A stretch of DNA of 64,000 nt from Embleya scabrispora (GCF_002024165.1 NZ_MWQN01000002.1:558001-622000); one strand, 5' to 3'. Shown: positions 15,720 through 25,161, counted from the stretch's first letter. Made by a program: numbers and translations. The notes: a model not told the origin generated them from the letters alone.

Positions 15720-18311
15720 ATGCTGGACCTCGCGCGCTGGGACTGGTCTCGGGACTGGCCCTACCTGGCCGGAGCCCTCGTCGTGCTCGCGTCGGCCGTC
15801 CTGATCGAACGGGCGCGCCGCCGGGCCGTCGCCGAGCGGGCCAGGGTCGCCGCGTTGCCCGAGGAAGCCCGGAAGGCGCTGGAGAGCGACCGGACCGCGA
15901 TCCGGGATCGGCGCGGCCGGCGGGTCGAGGACCTGCTGACGGCGGGCGTCGCGGCTGCTGCGGCAGGTCTTTCGGCGGCTCAGCTGGGCAAGTTCGGTCG
16001 GGACGTCATGGGCCTGACCGGGCCGTGGGCGTATCTGCCCTTCGTCGCGCTGGACTTCGCGGCGGTGGTCTGCGCCTTGCGGGCCCGGCGGCGGGCCTCG
16101 CGGGGCGCGGCGGCGGGGCTGTCCGGGGCGTTGGTGTGGGTCCTGGCGCTGTTGTCGGCGTCGATGTCGGCCAGCGAGGGGGCCGGCCTCGGCGAGATGT
16201 TCGCGTTGGGCATCTGGGCCCCGATCGCTGCGGTGTTGTGGGAGTTGGGCCTGGCCGAGGAGCGCCACGCCCGGACCGCGCGGGCCGACCGCCGGGTGGG
16301 CTGGATCCGCTGGTTGCACCCGATCGAGCGGGTCCTGGTCCTGGCGGAACTGGCGAGCGACGAACACCTCGGCGCGGCCGACGCGACCGAGCGGGTCCGG
16401 GAGCGGCGTGCCGCGCGGGCGCTGTACCGGCTGCGCCAGGCCACGGAGGCCAGGGACGCGCGGGCCGGGACGGGTGGGGCCTCGGCGCGGTCGGTACGCG
16501 GGATCGACCGCCGGTATCGCCGCGCCGAGGCATTTGCCCAACGCACCGCGTCCCGGGTGCGGTTGGCCGATGCGGAGGTGGAGGCCGCGGTGCTTCCCCA
16601 GCTCCGAGTCCTGGTCGACGTCGGCCGGTTGGCCACGATGACATGGCCTGCCCCGGGGGCCGCCGAACCGCTAGCGGGTGAGGCCGCGCCGGCGCCGAAG
16701 ATGCCCCGGCCGCGTGTGGGCGACGCGGATACGGGCGCGGTGCCGCCGAACGGTGACGGCCGACACGCCGATCTCGACCGCGGATCGGCGGTGGTGTCCG
16801 CAGCCGGGCCCTTTCGTCACGAGGTAGGCGACGATCGGGGCCGCTTCGCGGCGGTGGCGGTGGCGGGGCGGCCGGGGGAGATGGATGACCGGATGCCGGA
16901 GTCCGGTGTCGCGGTGTCCGGTGGTGTGTCCGACGAGGGGTTCGCCGGCCGGGCGGCCGCTTCGGACATGCGCCGGCGGCCGACGGACGTTGCCGATGTC
17001 GGGGCGCCGAGCGCCGGGGGCGGGGTCATCGCCGCTGACGCGCCCACTGGCCGAGCGATTTCGTCGGACATGCGCTGGCGGCCGGCCGACGCCGCCGACG
17101 ACTCGGCGTTGCGCGACGCCTCGATGGCCGAGTGGCCGATGGCGGGTGCCGCCGTGGCCGGTGGTGTCGTGGCCGGTGGTGTCGTGTCCGGTGGTGTCGT
17201 GTCCGGTGGTGTCGTGTCCGGTGGGGTCGATACGCGTCGTGATGTGGTGACCGGATGGCCGGTCGAGACGGGGGGCCGCCACGAGGTGTCCGGTACATCG
17301 CAGGGTGCGTCGGACACTCGCCGGCAGCCGGCCGGTGATGCGGCGGCGTCCGCGTGGCCGGAGGAGGCGGGTGACCCGGTGCCGGTGTCCGGTGTGGACG
17401 ATGCCGATGCCGATGCCGATGCCGAGCCGCTCGGTGGTGTCGGGTCGCGGCGCCATGCGGTGGCGGATTGGCCGGGGGGTACGGAAGTTCGCCGAAGTGG
17501 TTCGGGCGCCGGCGGGCGGCGGGACGTTGCGGTCGCGTGGCCGGACTCGGCGGACAGCGGCCGGGATGGGGATGTCGATTCACCGGATCCGGGACCGGTC
17601 GGCGCCACCAAGGACGCCGGATCGCGGAGTGCTTCGCGGGCGCCTGCGGAGGGGGATCTGCATCACCATACGTCGGCCGCCATCGCGGCCGACGTCACGG
17701 ATCTGCGTCACCGGGGGACAGCCGGGGCAACGGGTGAGGCGCATGCTCCCTACGACGATGACGATGATGCGAGCGCGGGTCGGGGACGGCGCGTCGACGG
17801 CGCGGCCGCGCGTTCCGATGCGCGCCGTGGGTCGACTCGCGCCGACGCCGCCCGGGATGCCGACACCGACACGGCGCACCGCCCGGCTGCGACGCCGCCG
17901 GCGGTGTCGTCGGACGTGCCCCCGACCGATGCGCCGTCGCCGAACACGATCCCCGTACAACGAGCGACCGGGGGGAAGGGGGCCAACCGCCGGAGCGTTG
18001 TCGCCGATGCCGACGCGGCGTCCTCGGACAACGTGTCCCCCGCCGTCGAGGCGACGCCCGGCTACGACTTCCCGGGCCAGGGCCACGCCGTCGACGGCAC
18101 CCCGCTCACCAGCGCCGCACGTCGCGACCCCCGGATCCTCGGATTGGTCACCCTCCTCGCCGCCGAAGCCGACGTGACCGGCGCCGAGGTCGGCCGCCGC
18201 CTCGGCGTCAGCAGCCGAACCGGTCAACGCCTCCTCGGCCTGGCCCAGGACGAACTCGACGCCCGCCGCAACCACGCCGACGACCCCGAACTCAGCGACG
18301 CCGGCATCTGA
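15720..18311 (+). CDS. DUF2637-type (SpdB-like) plasmid spread membrane protein with long repetitive linker
   Basis: Of 863 residues, the first ~180 hold four membrane segments (about 15-30, 70-92, 103-120, 135-178) typical of DUF2637/Spd proteins of Streptomyces conjugative elements, which help plasmid spread between hyphal compartments. Residues ~300-780 are a low-complexity Gly/Asp/Val-rich linker with short repeats. The last ~70 residues (ILGLVTLLAAEADVTGAEVG, then RRLGVSSRTGQRLLGLAQDE) form a winged helix, as in related transfer proteins. GAAGGAG lies upstream of the ATG at 15720. With ParA next door this marks a plasmid- or ICE-derived island; no TraB translocase, integrase or replication gene is seen nearby. 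Confidence 0.75.
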   Translation: MLDLARWDWSRDWPYLAGALVVLASAVLIERARRRAVAERARVAALPEEARKALESDRTAIRDRRGRRVEDLLTAGVAAAAAGLSAAQLGKFGRDVMGLTGPWAYLPFVALDFAAVVCALRARRRASRGAAAGLSGALVWVLALLSASMSASEGAGLGEMFALGIWAPIAAVLWELGLAEERHARTARADRRVGWIRWLHPIERVLVLAELASDEHLGAADATERVRERRAARALYRLRQATEARDARAGTGGASARSVRGIDRRYRRAEAFAQRTASRVRLADAEVEAAVLPQLRVLVDVGRLATMTWPAPGAAEPLAGEAAPAPKMPRPRVGDADTGAVPPNGDGRHADLDRGSAVVSAAGPFRHEVGDDRGRFAAVAVAGRPGEMDDRMPESGVAVSGGVSDEGFAGRAAASDMRRRPTDVADVGAPSAGGGVIAADAPTGRAISSDMRWRPADAADDSALRDASMAEWPMAGAAVAGGVVAGGVVSGGVVSGGVVSGGVDTRRDVVTGWPVETGGRHEVSGTSQGASDTRRQPAGDAAASAWPEEAGDPVPVSGVDDADADADAEPLGGVGSRRHAVADWPGGTEVRRSGSGAGGRRDVAVAWPDSADSGRDGDVDSPDPGPVGATKDAGSRSASRAPAEGDLHHHTSAAIAADVTDLRHRGTAGATGEAHAPYDDDDDASAGRGRRVDGAAARSDARRGSTRADAARDADTDTAHRPAATPPAVSSDVPPTDAPSPNTIPVQRATGGKGANRRSVVADADAASSDNVSPAVEATPGYDFPGQGHAVDGTPLTSAARRDPRILGLVTLLAAEADVTGAEVGRRLGVSSRTGQRLLGLAQDELDARRNHADDPELSDAGI
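17154..17228. repeat. Five tandem 15-bp units inside the DUF2637 gene
   Basis: GTGGCCGGTGGTGTC (two copies) then GTGTCCGGTGGTGTC (two) and a final variant at 17214-17228. Each codes V-A/S-G-G-V, so copy-number change keeps the frame. Confidence 0.85.
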
Positions 18312-19188
18312 CCCCGCGCCCAACGCCGAGGCGACGGCGGCTTGTTGTCGGCCGTTCGCCGAGGTTCTACCTGGAGGCGCGTCGCGTTGCGCGCTCGTGT
18401 GGTGATCGGAGCCGGCTGATTCGTGGCGGAGCGGGGTGGCTTGCCAGGGTCGCGCGTTGTCGTGGGGCGGGTCCGGGTCGCGTGGGGAGCGGGCGGCTTG
18501 CCCGGAGTCGGGGGCTGTGGTCGCGAGGGTCTGCGGGGTGAGTAGGGCGGCTCGGGGGGCCGGAGTCGTGTTCGCGGCGTTGCTGTTTGTTGGGCGCTTC
18601 GCGCCGGCTCGCGAGGGACCACTTTTTTCTCTCCCCCGCTTCGCTCCTCCGAGAAAAAAGCGGCCCCTCGCTCGGGGCCGGGTGCCCCTCCGCTTCGCTC
18701 CGGGTCACCCGGCCCAAACTTTGCGGCTCCGCCGCTCTCCGCGCTGCGCGCGTCGATCGCGTGGGTGGCCTCGGTCGTGGGCGCTGACGCGCCCGGGGGT
18801 GGGCGGCTGAATCGGATCCCGGAGCCCTCGAAATGTCGGCCCTTCGCGCCGGCCTGTGGTTTTCGCGCGTCGCGCGGCCGCAGCACCGCCACGCGAACCG
18901 GGCTTGTTTCGGGAAGGGTGCCTACTTGGATCGTTCTTCCGCGACGATCGTCCTCAGCGGGACATTCGGATGACTGCTCGGCTTCAGCGGTACACCCGGG
19001 GCTTCGGGATGGGAACTCCCGCGCTCATGGAGCAGGGGTGTTCGGCCCCGAGGGGCGGGTTTCGGCTTGATCGGGCATCCATTGCTCCGGTGCGGAGGGC
19101 GCTCGGCCGACGGGGAAGTGGGTCTGGTTTCCCCAACTTGGCTGTGGCACGATCCGTCTTCCAAATCCTCGTCCGATGGAGTGAACGC
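18312..19188. other. Intergenic region, no supported gene
   Basis: About 880 bp downstream of the plasmid-spread gene. The middle part holds stacked inverted repeats (separate entry). Open frames across it are Arg/Ala/Gly-biased with no ribosome-binding site. The final 60 bases carry the leader of the SDR gene. Confidence 0.6.
18611..18715. repeat. REP-like block of two adjacent hairpins with the same loop sequence
   Basis: Hairpin 1: arms 18611-18631 and 18651-18671 match at 19 of 21 positions, including a CTTTTTTCTC / GAGAAAAAAG core. Hairpin 2: GGGCCGGGTG (18675-18684) with CACCCGGCCC (18706-18715). Both loops contain CGCTTCGCTCC. Could act as a strong bidirectional terminator or be a mobile repeat. 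Confidence 0.75.
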
Positions 19189-19959
19189 ATGTCGATAGCC
19201 CATGTGTCCGGCCGGTTCGACGGTAAGACCGCGGTGGTCACCGGAGCCGGGTCGGGGGTCGGGCGGGCCACTACGTTGCGGCTGGCGGCGGAGGGGGCCA
19301 ACGTGTTCGCGCTGGACATCGCGGCGGCGTCGTTGGCCGAGACCGCCGAGGCGGCGGTCGGGCTTGCGGGCAAGGTGGCCACTCGGGTCACCGACGTGGC
19401 GGTACGGGACGAGTGTTTCGCCGCGGTGGCGGCGGCCGTGGCGGAGTTCGGTGGGATCGACGTGCTGGGCAACGTGGCCGGCATCGCGCGGGCCGAGCAC
19501 GTGCTGGAGGTCACCGAGGCGGACTACCGGCGGATGATGGGCGTCAACATCGACGGCTACTTCTTCATGTGCCAGGCGGCCATCCCGCATCTGCTCGAAC
19601 GGTCCGGCAACGTGGTCAACATCGCGTCCAACGCGAGTGTGATGGGCCTGGCGTACAGCGTCGTCTACACCATGAGCAAGGGCGCCGTGGTCCAGCTGAC
19701 CCGGTCGCTGGCCTGGGAGTTCGCCAAGCAGCCGCTGCGGGTGAACGCGATCGCGCCGGGCGGTATCGACACCAACCTCGTGGCCAACTACCAGATGCCG
19801 GCGGACGTGGACTGGGATCTGGTCGGCCGCGCCATGACGCCGCGCCCGATGGCGCAGCCGGAGGACATCGCGGCGATGTTCTCGTACGTCGCCTCCGAGG
19901 AGGCTCGGAACGTACACGGCGCGATCCTGCACAACGACAGCGGTCTGACGGCCGGCTGA
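19189..19959 (+). CDS. Short-chain dehydrogenase/reductase (SDR)
   Basis: A 256-residue classical SDR using NAD(P). It has the cofactor motif TGAGSGVGRAT, NVAG, and the catalytic Ser...Tyr-x-x-x-Lys with Y and K in YTMSKGAVVQL, followed by NAIAPGGIDT. FabG-like, but stand-alone. The acidic residue after strand 2 (FALDIAA) suggests NAD rather than NADP. GGAG lies 8 nt before the ATG at 19189. Substrate cannot be told. Confidence 0.9.
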   Translation: MSIAHVSGRFDGKTAVVTGAGSGVGRATTLRLAAEGANVFALDIAAASLAETAEAAVGLAGKVATRVTDVAVRDECFAAVAAAVAEFGGIDVLGNVAGIARAEHVLEVTEADYRRMMGVNIDGYFFMCQAAIPHLLERSGNVVNIASNASVMGLAYSVVYTMSKGAVVQLTRSLAWEFAKQPLRVNAIAPGGIDTNLVANYQMPADVDWDLVGRAMTPRPMAQPEDIAAMFSYVASEEARNVHGAILHNDSGLTAG

Positions 19960-20090
19960 GCCGGCGAGACGGCACGGGACGACGCGGGACGAGGCCAGGC
20001 GACGCGAAACGAGGCGGGACGAGGCGAGGCGGGACGAGGCGACGCGACGCGACGCGGGACGCGCCGACGTGTGCCCGCCCGCCACCCCCC
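19960..20090. repeat. Low-complexity GACGC/GGCGA repeat tract
   Basis: A decayed tandem array of five-base-like units (GACGCGGGACGAGGC...), same character as the tract at 836-983. No gene. Confidence 0.6.
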
Positions 20091-20114
20091 CGGCCGTCTG
20101 CCACGCCGGCAGCG

Positions 20115-20625
20115 ATGCCCGCGATACTTGCGACACCACCCACCCGTCGCCCCGTCGGGCCGCGGCAGGCCTACCCCGCCGACTCCCCGGAGGTCGCGGC
20201 TGCCGCTGCCGCCGAACGTAGGGTGTTGGCCGCCGTGTGCGGCGGGCTCTCTGTCGAGCTGTGGAACTCCCCGTCTCTCGGCGCGGGTTGGCACGTGCGC
20301 GAAGTGGTGGCGCACATGTCGCTTGGCTTTCGCGGCTCGTTGCCCCGGCTCGGTCCGGCCGTGGTCAAGGCACGCGGCAGTCTTCACCGCATGACCGGTC
20401 GGCGCGCTGTGCACCGATGACCCCCACCGCGGCCCTGGGCCACGACGTGGTGCACGGTCTCGCCGGCGCCGTCGCTCTGGGCTCGACCGGCGGGTTCCGC
20501 AGGAGCGGCTGCGTCCGCTGCCGGATGTGATCGGTCCCCGAAGTCTTCGGTTCTTCGAGGTGAACCCGGTCGGTGTCCGGCTGTGTGCCGACGACCTCGA
20601 CTGGGCCTACGGGAGCCTTGGTGGT
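20115..20625 (+). pseudogene. Broken maleylpyruvate-isomerase-family mycothiol-dependent enzyme (TIGR03083-like)
   Basis: Three pieces in three frames rebuild one protein. Piece 1 (frame of 20115): ERRVLAAVCGGLSVELWNSP, GWHVREVVAHMSLGFRGSLP, ending at a TGA at 20418-20420. Piece 2: TAALGHDVVHGLAGAVALGS. Piece 3 (from about 20503): ERLRPLPDVIGPRSLRFFEV, then GVRLCADDLDWAYGS. These are the successive conserved blocks of the DinB-like mycothiol-dependent family. At least two frameshifts, near 20415 and 20500, and loss of the C-terminus make it a pseudogene. The frameshifts could be sequencing errors, but the degraded C-terminal end argues for real decay. Confidence 0.7.
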
Positions 20626-20921
20626 TCTTGGCTGCGGGCCTCGGCAGGGCCGACTTCACGGCGAACACCGCAACCGATTCATCACGACCTGAGATCCCCC
20701 GCCTACACACCGCTTCCGCGCATCTCCGACATCCGCACGGCGGCGTGGGTCGGAGTTGCGACGGGCGGGGGAGGGGCGAAGAGTTGTTCTTGTCGATCCA
20801 TGTGCACCGTTCGATACATGTGCACCGTCGAGGCCGAGGTCTCCGGTGCCTGCAGGCTGCCCCCTCGGCGGCCGAGCCGACAACGGCACAGCAGCAACGT
20901 CCCCATCCGACTGGATTCGTC
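20626..20921. other. Intergenic spacer before secreted protein gene
   Basis: Holds the eroded tail of the preceding pseudogene and the leader of the next gene. A direct repeat, CATGTGCACCGT(T/C)(G)..., appears near 20800-20830 (ATGTGCACCGTTCGATAC / ATGTGCACCGTCGAGG). No gene seen. Confidence 0.45.
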
Positions 20922-22181
20922 ATGTCCAAAACCGCCCGGCGACAGATATCCCGCATCGTTGGCACGTCCTGTCTGGCTGCCGCACTCGCGCTGCCGACCG
21001 CCGCCGCGGCCGCCGCGCCCCAGGTCGCCTCGCCCGGCCAGGCCACGAGCCGCGTACCCGCCGACACCCCCGAACCGCCGAACACCCCGCAGGCGCCGGC
21101 GTACACACCGCCCCCGCCCAACACACCGAACACACCCAACGCGCCGAACAGCCCGAATACGCCGAACTCCCCCAACGAGCCGAACACGCCGGGGACGGGC
21201 ACGCCCAGCGCCCCGGGCACCCCCTCGTCGGAGACGCCGAGCACACCCGGTCCGGGCGGATCGTCGCATCCGCCCAATCAACTGCAACAGGCCGCGCCGC
21301 CGCCGGATCCGAAGACGGACCCGGACGGCGCGAAGCGTGAGGTGGAGGGCGAGATCGACAAACTGGACGTCCCGCCCGATGTGAAGCAGAAGCTGAAGGA
21401 GGGGCTGAACACGGCGATCAACGCGATCAAGAATTCGTCCACGTCCACGGACGACCGGAACAGGTACGCCGAAGCCGTCTCGGCGATCAATCAGACGCTG
21501 AAGGCGATCCAGGACCCGACGACGTCGGCGCCGGACCGGGCGCTTTACACCAAGGTCGTGCAGGGCGTGAACGAGGCGCTGCGGCGCAGCCAGGACCCGA
21601 AGTTGGCCGTGGGGGAGCGGGGCGATTATCTGAAGACCGCGCAGGGCGTGGCGCAGATCATGGCACGGCTTCAGGATCCGACCTTCCCGGCGGCCGACCG
21701 AGGGTTCGCCATCCAGGTCGTGACGCTGATCAGCGACGCGCTGCTCGCGTCCAAGGATCCGAAGACGGCGCCGAAGAAGCCGGCGGACCAGCAGCAGATC
21801 CGGAAGGTCATCCAGGCCACCGCGACGGCGGCCACGCAGGCGACCGCGACGCTGCAGGACCCGAAGGCGTCGCCGCAGGCCAAGGACGCGGCCCGGCAGA
21901 CCCTGATGGCGCAGGCCAACGTGCTGCAGAATTCCAAGTACCTGGAGTTCCTCAACGAGGTGAAACGCTACAACCCGACCACGGAATGCCTCACGACGAT
22001 CGAAACGCGCACCCGTCAGGCCGGCTGGCCGGACGGATCCCTGTGGGGTCTTTCCGACGACACGTGCGGCGACGCGCTGACCAAGGCCGTCGCCGACAGC
22101 GGCAGCAAGTGGAACGCGCTGTTCACCTGCGTGCAGCAGAACGCGTTCTCGACCTGTCCGACGTATATCCCCAAGGACTGA
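20922..22181 (+). CDS. Secreted protein with Pro/Asn/Thr linker and helical QDP repeats
   Basis: A 419-residue exported protein of no family I know. Signal peptide at about residues 1-32 (ARRQISRIVGTSCLAAALAL then Ala-rich). A Pro/Asn/Thr/Ser-rich low-complexity linker spans residues 35-125 with repeated NTP(N/E) units. It is followed by about four ~28-residue helical repeats, each built as (I/L)QDP...DR..Y...V..., ending LQDPKASPQAKDAARQ. A C-terminal domain with four Cys (TTECL, DDTCGD, FTCVQ, FSTCP) could form two disulfides. The linker suggests it spans the cell wall. The ribosome-binding site before the ATG at 20922 is weak. Confidence 0.75.
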   Translation: MSKTARRQISRIVGTSCLAAALALPTAAAAAAPQVASPGQATSRVPADTPEPPNTPQAPAYTPPPPNTPNTPNAPNSPNTPNSPNEPNTPGTGTPSAPGTPSSETPSTPGPGGSSHPPNQLQQAAPPPDPKTDPDGAKREVEGEIDKLDVPPDVKQKLKEGLNTAINAIKNSSTSTDDRNRYAEAVSAINQTLKAIQDPTTSAPDRALYTKVVQGVNEALRRSQDPKLAVGERGDYLKTAQGVAQIMARLQDPTFPAADRGFAIQVVTLISDALLASKDPKTAPKKPADQQQIRKVIQATATAATQATATLQDPKASPQAKDAARQTLMAQANVLQNSKYLEFLNEVKRYNPTTECLTTIETRTRQAGWPDGSLWGLSDDTCGDALTKAVADSGSKWNALFTCVQQNAFSTCPTYIPKD

Positions 22182-22323
22182 CCGACTCCCGAGATTCGAC
22201 CGAAGCGGCTCTGCACGGTCCTGCCGGCTCCCGGCCGGTGGGGCCGTGCCGTCGGTGTGCGATGGTGACCCGGCGCCGAGTGCCCACCGCCCGCGGCCCC
22301 GTCCCGGCGCTAGGCTCGACGAA

Positions 22324-22806
22324 ATGACTCACGAGTTCCTGCCGCCCGAGCAGTGGTACGAGCAACTGCCCTCCCTCTACGCCGCCGCCTCCGCGCTGAT
22401 CACCGACGCCGATGACCGGGTCCTGGTGGTCAAACCCAACTACCGGGACTACTGGAACCTGCCCGGCGGCTTCGTCGACCGCAACGAATCACCGCACGAC
22501 GCCTGTGCGCGCGAACTCCGTGAGGAACTCGGGCTCGACGTCGCCGTCGGCGAACTCCTGGTGATCGACTGGGTGCCCGAACTCGAACCCCGACCCCGCC
22601 CGTTGACCGGTTGGATGTTCGACGGCGGCACATTCGCCCCCGACCGGATCGCGGCCATTCGGATCCAGGAGGACGAACTCGACGACCACGCGTTCGTCAC
22701 GGTCGAGCGGGCCGCCGAACTGCTGCCGAGTACGGTCGCCCCACGCGTGCCCGCCGCGCTGCGCGCCCGCGCCGAGGGCCGGACGGTATACCTGCCCAGG
22801 GACTGA
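22324..22806 (+). CDS. Nudix hydrolase
   Basis: A 160-residue single-domain hydrolase of nucleoside-diphosphate-linked compounds. The Nudix box G-x5-E-x7-REUxEExGU is complete: GGFVDRNESPHDACA followed by RELREELGLDV, at about residues 47-70. Start at 22324 fits the usual pre-box length of the family. Substrate unknown. Confidence 0.9.
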   Translation: MTHEFLPPEQWYEQLPSLYAAASALITDADDRVLVVKPNYRDYWNLPGGFVDRNESPHDACARELREELGLDVAVGELLVIDWVPELEPRPRPLTGWMFDGGTFAPDRIAAIRIQEDELDDHAFVTVERAAELLPSTVAPRVPAALRARAEGRTVYLPRD

Positions 22807-23128
22807 GCAGACCACCCGCGATTCCCGTCCCCGCCCCGACACCCCGCATCAAGGCCCCCGGCGTCGGCGCCTCTACACCAACTCCCGCTCCCATGAAGTG
22901 ATTTCGCCGTTAAGGCCGCATCGCCGCCTGCGGACCCGGTACGTTTCGGTCGATGCACCGACGAATCGCGATCCGTGGTTCGCGGCCGTCCGGCACCACG
23001 GCCCGGTACCCGTTGCCGGGCGTGGCGCCGGATTCGGGTGGGGGCCCGAGTGCTGCAATGCGGGGTGGGGATCGGTGTGCCCCGATGGAGCCGGCCGGGT
23101 GCGCTCCATCGTCAGGGAGGGGATCCCG
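22807..23128. other. Intergenic spacer, nothing recognised
   Basis: About 320 bp before the beta-propeller gene; contains only its presumed promoter and a GGGAGGGGATC ribosome-binding region at the right end. Confidence 0.5.
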
Positions 23129-25090
23129 ATGTCACACGATCTCGCAGAGCCCGCCGACCGGTTACGGCACCCGCGCCGCCCGGCCCGGCCCCACCGTCCG
23201 CCGACCCACTCCGGGCTGCCCGGGCGGTTGATCGCGCTCGTCGCCGCCGCGGCCCTCGTACTCGCCGGCCTGATCGCCCAGGCCGTACCCGCCGCGGCGG
23301 CCCACCCGGGTGTGGCCGTCTATGTGGCCAACTCCGGCTCGAACACGGTCTCGGTCATCGACGCCGCGAACAACACCACCACGGCCACCGTCCCGGTGGG
23401 CCGGGGCCCGTACGGGCTCGCCGCCAATCACGCCGGCACCCGGGTGTACGTGGCGAACTTCGACTCCGGCGGCATCTCGGTGATCGACACCGCCACCGAC
23501 GCGGTCGTCGCCACGATCGCCACCGGCGGCGCGCCGTTCGCGATGGCGATCGACCCGACGGACACCCGGCTGTACGTGGCCCAGGGCAACTCCGTCCTCG
23601 CCGTCGACACGGCGACCGACACCGTCGCCGCCACGATCGCGGTCGGCGCCGGCCCGATCGCGGTACTGGTCGCGCCGGACGGGGCACATGTGTACGCGGT
23701 CAACAACGCCGGACGCAGCGTCTCGGTGATCACCTCCGCGACCGGCGTCGTCGGCACGACCATCACGCTGCCCGGCACACCCGACGGGGCCGCGCTCAGC
23801 CCCGACGGGAGGCGGCTGTACGCGGTCGACAACCAGACCGGACTGTGGACGCTCGACCTGACCGCCGGCGGCCTGCTCGCCGCGACCGTGCCGATCACCG
23901 ACGGCAGCAATGTCGCGGTGGACCCGACCGGAAGCCGGGCGTACGTCTCCGCGTTCCCCGCCGAGGTCGAGGTGGTCGACCTGGCCACGAACACGGTGGT
24001 CGACAGCGTGGCGGTGGGCGCGTACCCGGCCAACCTGACCCTGCACGTCGCGGGCCGATACGTGTACACCACCAACACCCAGTCCGGCGACGTGTCCGTG
24101 ATCGACGGCTCGACCGACACCGTGATGGCCACCATCCCGGTCGGCTCCACCCCCTACGGCATCGTCGTCGTCGGCGTCCCCCAACCGCGCACCGTCACCT
24201 CGGTGCGCCCCGACTCCGGCCCCACGGCCGGGAGTACCTCCGTGACCGTCACCGGCACCCACCTGACCGGCACCACCGCCGTCGTGTTCGGTGCGACCCC
24301 GGCCGCCGCGTTCACCGTCGTCGACGACACCACCCTCATCGCGACCGCGCCCCCCGGCGCACCCGGCACCGTCGACATCACCGTGTCCGGCCCCGGCGGG
24401 ACCAGCGCGACCTCGGCCGCCGACCGCTACACCTACGTGCCCGCCCCCACGGTCACCGCGGTGAGCCCGAACTCCGGCCCCGACACCGGCGGCACGATGG
24501 TCACCGTCACCGGCACCGGCCTCGCGGGCGCGACCGGCATCACCTTCGGCCCGGGCCGCCCCGCCACCGCCGTGACCTGCACCGCCACCACCTGCACCGC
24601 GACCGCGCCGCCCGGTCCGGCCGGCCAGGTCGACGTCCGGGTGACCACCGCCGGCGGCACCAGCGCGGCCGTGCCGGCCGACCGCTACACCTACATCGCG
24701 AGCGCGGCCGACGTGTCGGTGGTGCTCCGGGCCAACGGCGTCGGCGGCCTGTTCGGCGCACACATCGACTACACCGTCACCGTCACCAACCGCGGCCCGA
24801 ACGCACTCGCCTCGGCGACCGTCACCGCACCGCTGCCGTCGCCGATGACCGCGACCTCACCGGACTGCGCGGTGGCCAACCGCACGGTGACCTGCACCGT
24901 CGGCCCGCTGGCCAAGGGCGCCACCACCACCCGCCACTTCACCGCCCCGATCGACCTGCTCAACCTGGGCCTCGGCTACGAGGTCACCGCGACCCGCACG
25001 GCGAGCACACCCAACGACCCCAACCCGGGCAACAACTCCTCGTCGGCATCGTGCACGGTGGTCACCTCGCTGCTGATCCTGTGCTCATGA
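23129..25090 (+). CDS. Secreted YVTN beta-propeller protein with two IPT/TIG domains and a DUF11 domain
   Basis: A 653-residue extracellular protein. Signal/anchor segment at about residues 33-60 (LIALVAAAALVLAGLIAQAV, cut at an AAA site). Seven or so YVTN repeats follow (AVYVANSGSNTVSVIDAANN, RVYVANFDSGGISVID, RLYVAQGN, HVYAVNNAGRSVSVI, up to YVYTTNTQSGDVSVID), forming a propeller at about 60-350. Two IPT/TIG immunoglobulin-like domains start at VTSVRPDSGPTAGSTSVTV and VTAVSPNSGPDTGGT. A C-terminal DUF11 domain begins near VSVVLRANG and keeps TVTNRGPNA. Strong GGGAGG before the ATG at 23129. Probably a surface adhesive or structural protein; ligand unknown. Confidence 0.88.
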   Translation: MSHDLAEPADRLRHPRRPARPHRPPTHSGLPGRLIALVAAAALVLAGLIAQAVPAAAAHPGVAVYVANSGSNTVSVIDAANNTTTATVPVGRGPYGLAANHAGTRVYVANFDSGGISVIDTATDAVVATIATGGAPFAMAIDPTDTRLYVAQGNSVLAVDTATDTVAATIAVGAGPIAVLVAPDGAHVYAVNNAGRSVSVITSATGVVGTTITLPGTPDGAALSPDGRRLYAVDNQTGLWTLDLTAGGLLAATVPITDGSNVAVDPTGSRAYVSAFPAEVEVVDLATNTVVDSVAVGAYPANLTLHVAGRYVYTTNTQSGDVSVIDGSTDTVMATIPVGSTPYGIVVVGVPQPRTVTSVRPDSGPTAGSTSVTVTGTHLTGTTAVVFGATPAAAFTVVDDTTLIATAPPGAPGTVDITVSGPGGTSATSAADRYTYVPAPTVTAVSPNSGPDTGGTMVTVTGTGLAGATGITFGPGRPATAVTCTATTCTATAPPGPAGQVDVRVTTAGGTSAAVPADRYTYIASAADVSVVLRANGVGGLFGAHIDYTVTVTNRGPNALASATVTAPLPSPMTATSPDCAVANRTVTCTVGPLAKGATTTRHFTAPIDLLNLGLGYEVTATRTASTPNDPNPGNNSSSASCTVVTSLLILCS

Positions 25091-25133
25091 GCACCTGAGC
25101 ACCTGAGCACCGGAACACGAGCACCCGACCCCC

Positions 25134-25161
25134 GCGGCGGACCGGAAATCCGGTCCGCCGC
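25134..25161 (+). terminator. Stem-loop terminator after the beta-propeller gene
   Basis: GCGGCGGACCGGA (25134-25146) and TCCGGTCCGCCGC (25149-25161) are perfect arms 43 bp after the stop codon. Just before it a TGAGCACC unit repeats three times (25087-25110). Confidence 0.75.

Noticed and set aside
16671-17611. Minus-strand frames within the DUF2637 gene (HDTTGHDTTGH repeats)
   Set aside because: Antisense shadow of the 15-bp coding repeat; the plus-strand protein has real domains at both ends.
22975-25098. 707-codon frame overlapping the YVTN propeller gene
   Set aside because: Arg/His/Gly-rich frame shadow; the alternative frame has signal peptide, YVTN, TIG and DUF11 domains.
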